Origin: Nemertoderma westbladi
Taxonomy: Eukaryota; Xenacoelomorpha; Nemertodermatida; Nemertodermatidae
DNA: 26,934 nt
NCBI GenBank assembly: GCA_032718475.1
Contig: JAUCBJ010004562.1
Span: 1-26,934, forward strand
Reading direction: 5' to 3'
This document shows, piece after piece, positions 17,625 to 26,934 of the stretch; position 1 is the stretch's first letter, and each line of letters opens with the position of its first letter. A program made the position numbers and the translations under genes. A model generated the notes under the pieces. The model saw only the letters and a list, made by a program, of their open reading frames with translations, was not told the origin of the DNA and did not search any database.

Positions 17625-20600
17625 TACTACTACTAGTATCGGCATGCTGCATTTTTAAGAATGCTGTGCCGGCTTGTCGACAAAATTGCGCCGCCACAAC
17701 TCCCTATCACCCATGACATTTGCTAGATCATCCGCATCTGCAAGGCCAGTGTCCTTTAAGATGCGTCTCAAGAAAGTCATGGGCTGTCCACCATGCTTAT
17801 TCACTCCATGAGGATGCCAAATTACAAGATTATGCACTGGCTGGTCCTCACGGCGAAAGCAATGTCCTGCAAAGCGGAGGCGATTTTGTTCTAGTGTCAA
17901 GCTTGGGGGAACCAATGAGACACCTCCAATGTTATATAGTGTCTGGTTGGAGATGCGTGCATTGTACTTGACACAATGAACCCGGCGTAGCATTCTTGTG
18001 AATGTGCCTTCCAGAGATTTGGTGTCCTCAGCAGTTAGAGCCCAGCATGGACTCCCATAGAGGAGTACTGGAACTTCTGCTGCTCTAAATAATCGGACCT
18101 TAAGTTTCCGATTAATTATCGGTGACTTCCAAATCCTGGAAAACCTATTCAAGGCTGCCCATGCCTTTCCCTTACGTATTCGAAGGTTCTCACCTGACTT
18201 CCGGATCCATGATCCCAGGTAACAGAAGTCGTCCACATGCTCAAGCATACCATCCTTTGCGCTTATGCTCATCCTATCAGAGACTTGCTGAGAACTTTCA
18301 AAGTTAACTATCAACATTTTGGTCTTTCTGGAGTTAATAAAAAGACCAACACTAGAAGCAGCATATTCTAGTGAGATGAGGAGCCGTTGGGCTCCTTCTA
18401 GTGATTCTGAGAGTACTCCTAAGTCATCAGCAAAGTCTAAATCAGTTAGGTGCTTGGCAGGATTTCCTCGACTTCTGGAGCCAGTAGCTGTGGAGTTATC
18501 ATCACCCCATCATCATTATGATGATCTAGGGACATGCGTAGAACATAGTCAACCACAATTATGAACAATAATGGTGCAAATGTGTCTCCCTGGAGGACGC
18601 CCCATAACACTTCAAATGGTTCTGTGTCACCATCAACAGTAGTCACAAATGTTGTCGAACCATCGTATACTGATCTGATTGCTGCAGTAGCAGATAATTT
18701 CATCAGGAATCCCATCAATCTGCAGATGAAGGCGGTCCTAATGATATCTAGAGTACATTCCAAAGACGAAAAATAAAGCCGACAGAGGTGGCTAAATATT
18801 GCTAATTTTTATGTAACGTCCGACTCCATTCCGCATAACTTTGAATTGCAAATGTCGGCTTCAAAAGATCTGCAGTACAATTTAGAAAACCTTTTCGAAA
18901 AATAGAATAGTTGAGCTGCATTTTGAGCCCAAAAACAATAACATACCAGTCTTCGGCATTATTTGCAATCAAAAGTAAAATATGTACAATAAAAAGTGTC
19001 CTATTTTGTAACGTCCGACACCTTTTTAAAAGTCAACTGTTTAAGAAGAATAACGTCTCCCAATGCAGAGAGTACTTGCGATATTCTGAAAGATTAATAA
19101 ATTGTCTCATTTATTCAACGCAATCTGATGTCAAAAATTCAAGTATTTTCGTAAATTTAAAGAAAAACATTCAAAAATCGAGAATGTCCGTAACGTCCGA
19201 CACCGTGGAATTGCCCATATAATGAAAGTATGCTGAACATACGTGAGCGGGAGATTGAATCAAAGGCCTTGAAGAAGTCAACAAAGATAACAGCCAGATG
19301 CCTGTCTTTCTTTTTCGATAACTCTTCAATTATCCTCCTAAGTGCCAAAATGGGTTCCATGGTCCCACGACCTTTACGGAACCCATTCTGATTTCCATGG
19401 AGCAGTCTCTCAATGGGATCCCTGATGCGATTTAATAGAATTCTATTGTATAGCTTTGCAGCAATCGAGATCAATGAGATTCCCCGAAAAGAACCATAGA
19501 GTGTTAGGTTGCCCTTCTTGGGAACTGGCACCAACTTATTTGTTTTCAATTTTTGTGGGACTCTTGTTGTTAGGTTCATGTCTACTCTGATGGGATAGAT
19601 GAGCTTTAAACACTCAGGTATTTTAAAGACCTCAGGGGGAACACCATCTACTCCACTGGAACGATTGGTCTTAATGCTCTTTGCAGCAGCCTTCACTTCT
19701 GCAAAGGAGATATCGCCAATGGGAATATCTGGGAGTACAGACTCAGACACTTTTACTTCTGTAAAGTTATCAGGCTGTCATTATTGAGGAGCTTTTCAAA
19801 GTGGGTCTTCCAACCATTGAGGCGATCGGCTGGTGATTCAGCCTTAACCTTGGTGGTTGGTTGGCTTTTCCGCCCAGTAAGCAAGTTGATCGATTTCCAT
19901 GCCTGGGATGATTGCCTGCTGTCGTCAACATCATTGATGGCATCAACCTGTTGGTTTATTAGGTCCTGTAGATTAACAGAGTACTGCCTGTTCAGGGACC
20001 TAGATGTAGCCTTAACTGCATTCTTGGCCGCTGTAGTCTGTTTGAATCGGGACTCTTTCTGCGCCTTATATAGGTCATTTCGGCACTTCTGGATTTTGTT
20101 GTAAGTCCAGGGGGCCCTTTTCCTGTTTCGAGGGTATACAGGAACTGTTACTGCAGCTGCTAACTTAACTGCTTCTGTGAAGGCAGTATAGCCCTCACAG
20201 TGATCTGCCGCCACAGAGGCAAGAACCTCATAGCTGTAGTGTGAAGCTGGATCTCACACTTGGCTGTTGCAACAGAGAGGACCAGTCATGCCGCGGCAAG
20301 GCAGATTTCGTTGTTCTGCTAGCACGCAGACTAAGTCTTACCTTGGCCACAATAAGGCGGTGATCACTGGAGAAGGGTCGAAGTGTAAATGCATTACAGT
20401 CTTGTATAGAGCTCCTGTACTTCCTACGAAACAGAATATGGTCTATCTGAGACTTGTGACCACTGGGTCCACTATGAGTCCATAGCTTTCCAGTTCGCTT
20501 CTTGAACTGGGTTCCAGCTGAAAACAATCCATTTCCAGAGATAATATCCTGAAGATGGACGGAATTTCGGTTAACACTATTGCTATAGTCCCAGGGCGAT

Positions 20601-21403
20601 GTAGGTGATTGATCCAGACTTGCATTAAAGTCTCCCAGGAATATTAAGAATGCATGCGATCCACTCCATCAGTAGCTGCTTGTAGATTGTGGTAGAATTT
20701 TTCCACCTTCTCTACAGGGGCAACAGTAGTTGGAGAGTAGCACACAATCAGAACCACCTTAGGAAACTTCTTAGCCAGTCTTCCAGAACATGAGAAGTGG
20801 CAACGGATGATGCGGTTAGAGATTTGGTCTATTTTGTCCAAATGTATTTATTTCATCAATAGACCAATTCCACCATTGCCACTATCATCTGCTGACGCGA
20901 GGGCGAGTTGCCAACCGCCCCCCATGTCCTTAATCAGAACCTCATCAGTCTGTCCAGTCTGCATTCGGTGCTCTTGAACACCCACTGCACTAAGAGAAAG
21001 CTTATCTGCCAAGGCAGTCAGCTCACCTTGTCGCACTGGGGACCCGAGTGTTAGGGTGTTTACTGAGGCTAGTCTAGTGACTTGCCTCAGATTCACCAAT
21101 GGCTTTGTTGGTCGGGGTGGAACATGAGAGTAGCCTCCAACTCCAAAATCCCTCTCCCCCTCACAATCTGGCCTCCCTGGTGACCCAGGGTTTGGGCAAG
21201 AAAGGTCATCAGGAAAGGGACTCAAAGAATTGTTGGCTTCTCTCTCTCCAGTAGGGGGTGAGACAGGCAGCCGGTCAGGAGATAACTGACGCTTGTGAGG
21301 CAGATTGTGTCCGGTAATTCCACTGGCCTCTAGTGGCCGGACCTCCGCATTACTAATGTAATCCATAGTAGTGGGGGGTTGGGGGGTGCTTTTTTGCCGA
21401 GTC
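17625..21403 (-). pseudogene. RTE/RTEX-like non-LTR retrotransposon, copy B (endonuclease plus reverse transcriptase, disrupted)
   Basis: This is the longer copy of the family. Reading from 21403: a short Pro-rich N-terminus; an apurinic-type endonuclease with QEHR (catalytic Glu), LGDFNAS (GDFNA at 20621-20635), SQIDHIL and SDH (20360-20368); a linker; the reverse transcriptase with VPVPKKGN, VIFVDFFKAFD, QGDTFAPLLF and FADD (18423-18434); and the C-terminal region ending DKPAQHS at 17655. The 3' tail is CCGATAC(TAG)n near 17625-17640. Defects are an in-frame TAA near 20845, frameshifts near 20640, 20220, 19752 and 18450, and a 498-bp insertion. Its 5' edge abuts the second retroelement at about 21403. 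No target duplication was found. Confidence 0.88.
18711..19218. mobile_element. Short insertion in copy B with CCCAT duplication and three GTAACGTCCGAC motifs
   Basis: Copy A is continuous here (CATTATATGGGATTCCTGATG), while copy B is split by 498 bp (18716-19213) between duplicated CCCAT (18711-18715, 19214-19218). The inserted ends begin CAAT and finish ATTG, a minimal inverted repeat. Inside, GTAACGTCCGAC(A/T)CC occurs three times in the same orientation (18813, 19008, 19190), 195 and 182 bp apart. There is no coding capacity. I cannot assign it to a superfamily. Confidence 0.7.
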
Positions 21404-21842
21404 ATGACAAGGATGAAGGTCCTATGCCACCAAGCGTCTCCACAGCGACAGGCTGGACTAAGTAGTCTTTGGCAAAGCTCCAATACTTAGCAAGCTTCCG
21501 CCCTTCTGCCAATTCAGCAATTCAGCAATTTGAGCCATCTAAACAAGCGGCATTTGAGTATGAGGCGGCAAGGCGATGGGTGCAGGTAAAGTCCCACACG
21601 AGGGCTTTGCCGTTTGACCAAGGGAGCAGAGTGGTTCCATCGGGGCGCTTTAGGTCGTTGTCGTTGCTGAGCCCGACTGGTTCAAGGGTTGCGGGTACCT
21701 CAGCGGATTGGAGGGCGCGGTAGATGGTGTCATTGCACAGGCGGTGTCGTACATGTCTGCTCTTGGCAAACTTTCAGACTAGGGCATGGCTGGCTGAAGC
21801 ATCAACGACGGCGCCACACATACAAGCGTGGGAAGAGCAAAC

Positions 21843-22022
21843 AGGTGCGCCAAGACGGAGAGCAACAGCCATACCAAACTGTTCATCGGCAAGGCGGAGG
21901 CCAAGGGTAGCAGAAGGGATGGCATTCAACCAAGGTGCGCCAACACGGAGAGCAACAGCCATACCGAACTGTTCATCGGCAAGGCGGAGGCCAAGGGTAG
22001 CAGAAGGGATGGCATTCAACCA
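21843..22022 (-). repeat. In-frame 90-bp tandem duplication inside the second retroelement
   Basis: Two direct 90-bp units (21843-21932 and 21933-22022) differ at only two bases, one in the AA(G/C)ACGG word and one in ATACC(A/G)AAC. They duplicate 30 residues starting WLNAIPSATLG and ending with GAP. The near identity shows the duplication is young compared with the other damage. It lies directly before the Cys/His finger. Confidence 0.92.
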
Positions 22023-22488
22023 ATCACCAGAGCCAGGTGCTTGGAAGCCCTTGAGGCGGGGTACAGAGCTACAGTATTATCACTAGATGAAATTATAGTG
22101 ATGCCAGTTGGGATTTGGATACTGGGTCCTACCAAGACCTTTGGTAGCTTGGTGTCTCAGGATTATCAAAGGAAGGTGATGAGTAGCATTCCCATAACTC
22201 GACGGCAGCTCGAAGGAACAATGGTTCATCCAAGTTTCCAGTGATAGCAGAGGTTAATTCGTGGTTGCGGTGTACTGATGCGAGGTAAGCACCTGGGGCT
22301 GTCAGCCTAACAGATGGTACACCGAGGCCCCCGAACCGACAAGGGAGGCAAGCCTGCGTCCAGCAGTCAGGTGTCAAGGACGTGTTGGTCACATCTTGAA
22401 GTGTCTCCATAATGCAGTTGTCAATGCGCCCAATCAGGTCGGGGGAAGTAAAGGCAGGAGATGTCCTTAGGGTATACAGTACATTAGC

Positions 22489-22530
22489 TTAGGCATCGCC
22501 AGGCAGTTCTTAGGCATCGCCAGGCAGTTC
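22489..22530 (-). repeat. In-frame 21-bp tandem duplication
   Basis: TTAGGCATCGCCAGGCAGTTC occurs twice back to back (22489-22509 and 22510-22530), repeating NCLAMPK in the second retroelement. It is the second in-frame duplication within about 500 bp. Confidence 0.9.
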
Positions 22531-23300
22531 TTAAGAAGGAAGAATGCATCATGGTGACCAAGTAGATTAAGTATTTCTCTAAACTGTTGGAGGCATTTGA
22601 GTTTCTCAATGAGGGTGACATCGAGGGCATCTGGCCCAAGGGGTGAACCCAGGAGGATGAGATCTGCAGGTGCAGTGACTTTGATGAGTGGACATTCCTG
22701 CCTAAAGGCGCTGATTATGTCTGGGGCATCTTCAGGGCAGAAAGTGGTAATCTCACACTTGCTTTCATTAAGAATGAGGCCAATCTCTTTGCAAGCATCT
22801 GTAAATGCTATTAAGTCAGTAAGAACTTTGTCCCACTTGCCCCCAATACCAACGTCATCGACATAGCCAATTCTGAGGCGGGATTTCAAGAGTTTGAGCA
22901 TGGAGTGGAGACCAAGGCAGAATCCAAAGATAGCAACAGGGTCTCCTTGCTGGAAGCCTTCATCAGATTTCAAAATCTCATTACCATAGGATAAGAAGGT
23001 TGCATCCTCGTAACAAAGGCTAAAGAAAGGTAATAGTTCTGGAGCATGCTCTCTCAAACATTGTGCAACATGATCACGACGCATCGTATTGAAGGCATTT
23101 GTGAAGTCCAGTTTAATGAAAACATCTTCTGGATGGGCAGATGAAATGAAGTTCCGGAGGGAATGCACTGCAGCTTCACCACCTCCTGAGACACTAAACC
23201 CTAGTTGGAGTGGGGCAAATATGGTGGCAAATTTCTTAGAAGCAGAACCAGAAGCACACTCTCTCCGACTGCTATGGGCCTGATCCCCCCACCCTTCTTG

Positions 23301-23425
23301 TTGAAGGCATGGGTGATAGGGAGTTGTGGCGGTGCAATTTTGTTGACAAGCCGGCACAGCATTCTTAAAAATGCAGCAGCAATGCAGCATGCCGATCCTA
23401 GTACAGTAGTAGTATTGAAGGCATG
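23301..23425 (+). mobile_element. 103-bp 3'-end fragment of the copy A/B retrotransposon with 11-bp target duplication
   Basis: 23312-23414 matches the last roughly 100 bp of copies A and B (GGTGATAGGGAGTTGTGGCGG through the HS-stop codons to CCGATCCTAG and a (TAG/AGT)n tail). It is flanked by perfect TTGAAGGCATG (23301-23311 and 23415-23425). It splits the second retroelement between its MHAF and NKKGGG codons. Extreme 5' truncation plus a target duplication is the expected product of target-primed reverse transcription, and it defines the exact 3' end of the family. Confidence 0.93.
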
Positions 23426-23898
23426 CATAGCAGCACCAGCAACGACTGGACGAATGTGGATGGGGACATCACCAGCTACTGTAGCAACTTATTGACTAGG
23501 GGTGTGGTAGACGACAATAGCAAGGTGCCTGAATCACCAGACCGTTTGGAAGTAGCATCCTGGAGGTGCTGGGGCTGCAATCCAGATAGACCAGCGGCTG
23601 ACCCAGGTTTAAAGCTCTCGATATAGGATTTAATAGTAGCAGTTGACACTAGGAGTGGTGCAGAATCCAGGCATGTTGGGATCGGTCGTCTATCGTTAGG
23701 ACGTTCAGGATGTTTTGAACGAAGCACGTTGAGGGTTGTATCATTGAATGGAGCGATGGTGTCACTACAAGAGGCAATACGGACAGCACCCTTAACATCC
23801 CCTTCATCCAGTTTCTGGGAGATAATGGCCGCCAGCTGTTGTTGCATTTCATTATCAGAAGAGGTAAGTTTATGAGCCCTTGGTCGTTTAGTACATTT

Positions 23899-23968
23899 AA
23901 TAAATAATATTTATATTATATATTATTATATTATATTATTATTATTATTATGTTATATTATATTATAT
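23899..23968. repeat. (TTA)n/(TAT)n microsatellite
   Basis: An imperfect AT-only tract of ATTATT and TTATAT units that starts just past the truncated 5' end of the second retroelement. Confidence 0.8.
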
Positions 23969-24927
23969 GTACTGATATGTAGGTAAAGAGAGTCATAAGC
24001 TTTAGAAAGCTTTAGAGTCATTGTTACTGATAGCATTTGAAAAGATATTGTTGAAACTATCGAATTGAGTACAGTAATTAAGAACTGAATATCTTTAAAA
24101 AAACGTAGATTTCAATTCAAATAATTAAAACGATACGATTTGTTCAATTGTAATTTTTCGTAAACTTTTGTAAAGTACTATTGACTACTGTATAGCCTAC
24201 TACTTCGTTTAAAATATTAATACTTAGTTGTATTTGTAATAATTTCATAAAGATTTACAATACTATTAAAATTACCACCACGATACCACCATATATATTC
24301 CGAATATTTCCCTAGGGAAAAAAGTAATGCATAGGATTACATTGATTTTGCTTTTTTTTCCAATTAGTAAATTAAAATATTTTTGGAGGAATTCCTTGAA
24401 TTTTATTACATATGGTGAAAGAGCATCGAAGTAGAAAAGGTTTGCAAGTAATTTGAGCCAAATCCGTTCACACACTCAAAAGTTATTGCAACTTTAGTGT
24501 CTGCAAGGCGAACTACAAAACGGAACTCAATATCCAATATTGGTTTTAAGCGGCTCTTTAGTTACGTAATAAATATCCGTGAACACTAAATTTTATAACA
24601 TTATTCAGTAAAGCACCACCATCAAGAGTTGAAGAGTACAATAATTAGAATCGCAGTAACTATGGAAGCAATATAGTAAAATACTCCAGTTCAATTTATT
24701 TTGTAACACTATTTCGTTCTATATTTTATTAAGTAATTAGGCAACAAAAAGTACCAATTTAAGAAAAATTACGTATTACACGGGGGAATAAACGTGAAAC
24801 ATTTACTAACATCGACGTTTATTAGAATATCGTATTAACCTCGTTGGCGCTCGGTAAAAAATGCCTCGGGAATAGTGAAAAAAAGTTCTGCTTTTTCCCA
24901 TGTAATAAATAATTATTTTTTATTAAT
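23969..24927. other. AT-rich DNA, no gene seen
   Basis: Very AT-rich, with no recognisable gene. A short palindromic patch, GAAAAAAAGTTCTGCTTTTTCC, occurs near 24879. Degenerate ends of the foldback element below may begin inside this stretch. Confidence 0.5.
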
Positions 24928-25072
24928 ATAACTTATTAAATAATTTAAACAGGAATTAGGATTATCCAACTCTAGCAAATGAAGGGAAAAAAATGAATAT
25001 GGGTTCATTTTTCCTTTTCATTTGCTATAAAGTTGGATAATCCTAAGTCCTGTTTAAATTACTTAATAATTT
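24928..25072. repeat. Long foldback (hairpin) repeat
   Basis: The left arm, about 24928-24998, contains ATTTAAACAGGA, TTAGGATTATCCAACT, AGCAAATGAA and AAAAATGAA. It is mirrored by the right arm, about 25004-25072, around a loop of only a few bases (TATGG). Arms are about 70 bp with a few mismatches and small indels. Fainter symmetry may continue outward to about 24900 and 25130. It fits a foldback MITE. A hairpin transcript source cannot be excluded from sequence alone. Confidence 0.8.
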
Positions 25073-25144
25073 ATACAATCTATGGATGTTAAAACATAAA
25101 CAATAAGATTTATTAATATAAATTATTACTAATACAAGCACATT

Positions 25145-25262
25145 TAAACCGTTTCAATTTAAGTCGGTGCATTTTCAATTTTCAGTCGGTGCAAATTGAC
25201 TTACACCCCCCCCCCCCCCCCCCCCCCCCCTCCACCCTTATATTGGTCTAGCGCCGCCCCTG
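25145..25262 (-). mobile_element. Probable hAT-like terminus with internal C-run
   Basis: Read on the minus strand, 25262 to 25244 is CAGGGGCGGCGCTAGACC, the style of terminus seen in many hAT elements. It is followed by a 25-base run (25206-25230; C on the plus strand) and two diverged units containing GTCGGTGCA (about 25163 and 25185 on the plus strand). The opposite terminus and an 8-bp duplication were not found, so this may be a solo end. Confidence 0.5.
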
Positions 25263-26208
25263 GTTTCATGTAGTAAGGTTCGCCGAATAACGTATTTCAT
25301 ACCAGAAGTAGGCCTACAGGATCAAAATGCTAAATTATTATTTAAAATATTTAGTGATTATTTATAACATAACACAGTTTGTAAAATCGCAATAATAATA
25401 TTTCTGTATGCCTATATATCTATATCCTGTTCCTTGATTGGTACCGGTACACCAGAGAGGGGATTTAAGAGTTTGAGACACAGCGGAGAACGAAGGAGAA
25501 ACTTATAGGAAAAATAAGGCTAATCTAAAAGATAATAATTCTGTTGGAGAAGAAAACCAATGATTAATAAACCAATATAATTATATTTGTAGTTACAATT
25601 TATTTTAATTATTTATGAACCACTGTCTACTTATGAGTTACTATTGGAATAATTATACTAATGGAAGTTTTTTGAACGCATGTTACTACTGTATATTGTC
25701 ATTATATTCCTTCAATTATAATACAGTAGGGCCACTGAAAGTTATAATTACGAAGTCAGCTGGAGCTGCCATAACGTTACCTACAGTATAATGTAAATGA
25801 AATTAAAGATTAGTTCCGGTAAACCGTTTAATTTTACAGATGAAATACAGTATATGTAATCGATACATAAAAACCGTATTGCTATCGTAAGATATTTACT
25901 TTAGGAAAATAATTTAAATTCCCATATTGGAGATGTCCATGGATCTTTCTTTGGTTTATAAAGATACTTTAATTGGTATCATTTTCATTCATAGAGTCAA
26001 AAATAAATGTTATGAGATATTATGCTTCGAAAGGATTTGAATATAAATTTATTTATTTATTTTTTAATTTAAAAATTCCTCATAATTTATTTGTGGTTGC
26101 ATTAATTCTTATATATTCTTTCACTTTCAGTAGACCTATTGTACAGTAAACATGGCTCAAATAATGCATATACTGTATATTTAATATTGTGCACTCCGTC
26201 CTTCTAAT
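25263..26208. other. AT-rich DNA, no gene seen
   Basis: No supported gene. It has a TAGGCCTA word at 25309 and several TACAGTA words. Confidence 0.5.
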
Positions 26209-26351
26209 TCAATTAATTACATATTTTAATTGTTCTTGGTGGATGGCACCAATAGAAACAACTTTGGCACATCGACTTTGTTGCGAGTTGTGATGATTCG
26301 TCCCTTTGCGAGATGGGTGAATGTTGCTTGGATGAGCCGCGGTATGGCTAA

Positions 26352-26934
26352 TTATTTCGAATATTTTAGCGGCACTAAACTCAATAGAGACAAAGTAGCA
26401 CAATAGAGGGATACCAACATACAGGTTAAATGGTAATAGAGCAAGCCGACGCACAGCACTATGTCAACTGTTACTAAGTCGTTGTTGTACTTGATGGCTA
26501 TTTCGACAATCAAATATAAAAAAGCAAATGGATCTAAAACCATTCTGAAGTACAAGTGAATGAATGCGGTGGTGAGAGTGAATCCGTAACTGGAAAAAAT
26601 CAATACATAACAGCATAAACGCAATACTATTATAGTTTTTGACTCGTCCGTAATTTTGGGTGGAGTCGTTGAATAAAATTGCTGGTTTTTCGTAATTCTG
26701 CTGAGTGTCCCGTTTGTTTTGGGATAATTTACTCTACTTCGGTCGCCGTTGTTGTTGGTCGCTAGATTGCCGCACTCGCGCACGATATTGAACAGCAGGA
26801 AGGATGTTGTCAAATAGTTGAACCATCTGGTGAACCTGTCTACCCACAGTATAGGTACAATATACAGCACCGAGGTTGCCGAGGTAATAAAGGAAGTCAA
26901 ACACAAAACCACGCCGAGCAACATGGACATCATT
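26352..26934 (-). CDS. Partial multi-pass membrane protein, family not recognised
   Basis: An open frame of 193 residues runs off or begins at the window edge (the first Met codon touches it). Hydrophobic segments fall at about residues 3-30, 37-52, 101-126, 131-148 and 158-187. A polar Asn/Thr/Lys-rich loop (53-98) separates the second and third. The spacing could fit part of a seven-helix receptor or a chemoreceptor, but no DRY, NPxxY or other signature is present. Another minus-strand frame (26209 to about 26460) continues with PFNLYVGIPLLCYF, and it too looks membrane-like, so a frameshift or splice near 26460 is possible. It could be a real exon, a pseudogene or chance. Confidence 0.35.
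   Translation of the reverse strand, partial: MMSMLLGVVLCLTSFITSATSVLYIVPILWVDRFTRWFNYLTTSFLLFNIVRECGNLATNNNGDRSRVNYPKTNGTLSRITKNQQFYSTTPPKITDESKTIIVLRLCCYVLIFSSYGFTLTTAFIHLYFRMVLDPFAFLYLIVEIAIKYNNDLVTVDIVLCVGLLYYHLTCMLVSLYCATLSLLSLVPLKYSK

Larger units (their letters stand above)
21404..23880 (-). pseudogene. Second non-LTR retroelement: reverse transcriptase with Cys/His finger and PD...D C-terminus
   Basis: Unrelated to copies A/B. From 23880: KLDEGDVKGAVRIAS, then GLSGLQPQHL, VPIHIRPVVAGAAMHAF, KKGGGIRPIAVGE, the polymerase core with FIKLDFTNAFN (motif A), GFQQGDP (motif B) and catalytic YVDD (22854-22865), then CRFGGLGVPS, WLNAIPSATLGLRL, and a finger-like CSSHACMCG followed by H and a basic RHVRHR segment. 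Last are KRPDG (21636-21650) and LVWDFT (21585-21596), then QPVAVETLGGIGPSS ending near 21405. The order reverse transcriptase, Cys/His finger, PD...D resembles R2-group elements carrying a restriction-like endonuclease. It is broken by a 103-bp insertion, two tandem duplications, frameshifts, and a TGA (21774-21776) where I infer a ligand Cys. The 5' end is truncated. Confidence 0.75.

Noticed and set aside
17625-21403. Target duplication around retrotransposon copy B
   Set aside because: Sequences next to 21403 and 17625 show no convincing direct repeat, so I cannot say it inserted directly into the second retroelement.
21404-21483. Copy B reading frame starting at 21483
   Set aside because: The DNA from 21404 upward reads in another frame as the conserved C-terminus of the second retroelement (QPVAVETLGGIGPSS). 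The copy B frame therefore more likely starts at the Met codon near 21403.

Overview
The window is AT-rich animal nuclear DNA, not bacterial. It holds one recognisable, apparently intact host gene (a single-exon V-ATPase subunit D), one partial membrane-protein reading frame at the right edge, and a dense collection of transposable-element copies, most of them decayed and some inserted into others. At least seven perfect TAGGCCTA palindromes, many TACAGTA/TACTGTA words, long oligo-G/oligo-C runs and several non-LTR retrotransposon lineages suggest a marine invertebrate, possibly a deuterostome. No sequence here fixes the species, so this is a weak inference.

Layout. 231-526: a short non-autonomous DNA transposon (MITE) ending in long G/C runs, with an exact 8-bp target duplication. 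1756-2945: a GATC-rich degenerate repeat field. 3301-4038 (+): the V-ATPase D gene, with a polyadenylation signal near 4475. 4500-7220: decayed dispersed repeats and C-runs. 7814-11308 (+): non-LTR retrotransposon copy A. It has lost its endonuclease, is frameshifted, and is split by a 728-bp TTAA-flanked MITE. 12280-17050: more dispersed repeats, a relic and a second complete copy of the 8-bp-duplication MITE family. 17625-21403 (-): retrotransposon copy B, longer (endonuclease plus reverse transcriptase), split by a 498-bp insertion. 21404-23880 (-): a second, unrelated non-LTR retroelement whose C-terminus looks like a Cys/His finger plus a PD...D nuclease. It has its own internal duplications and a 103-bp insertion of the copy A/B family 3' end. 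23895-26200: AT-rich DNA with a long foldback hairpin and one hAT-like terminus. 26352-26934 (-): a partial multi-pass membrane protein of unknown family.

The elements do not form a pathway, but their nesting gives a relative history. The second retroelement was present before the 103-bp fragment landed in it. Copies A and B were present before their own MITE insertions. Because A and B are paralogues, each is the empty-site control for the insertion in the other, so boundaries and target duplications can be read directly here. The most unusual theme is that two MITE families with different target-duplication lengths (8 bp versus TTAA) both end in long oligo-G runs. I saw no CRISPR array, prokaryotic operon, rRNA or convincing tRNA.
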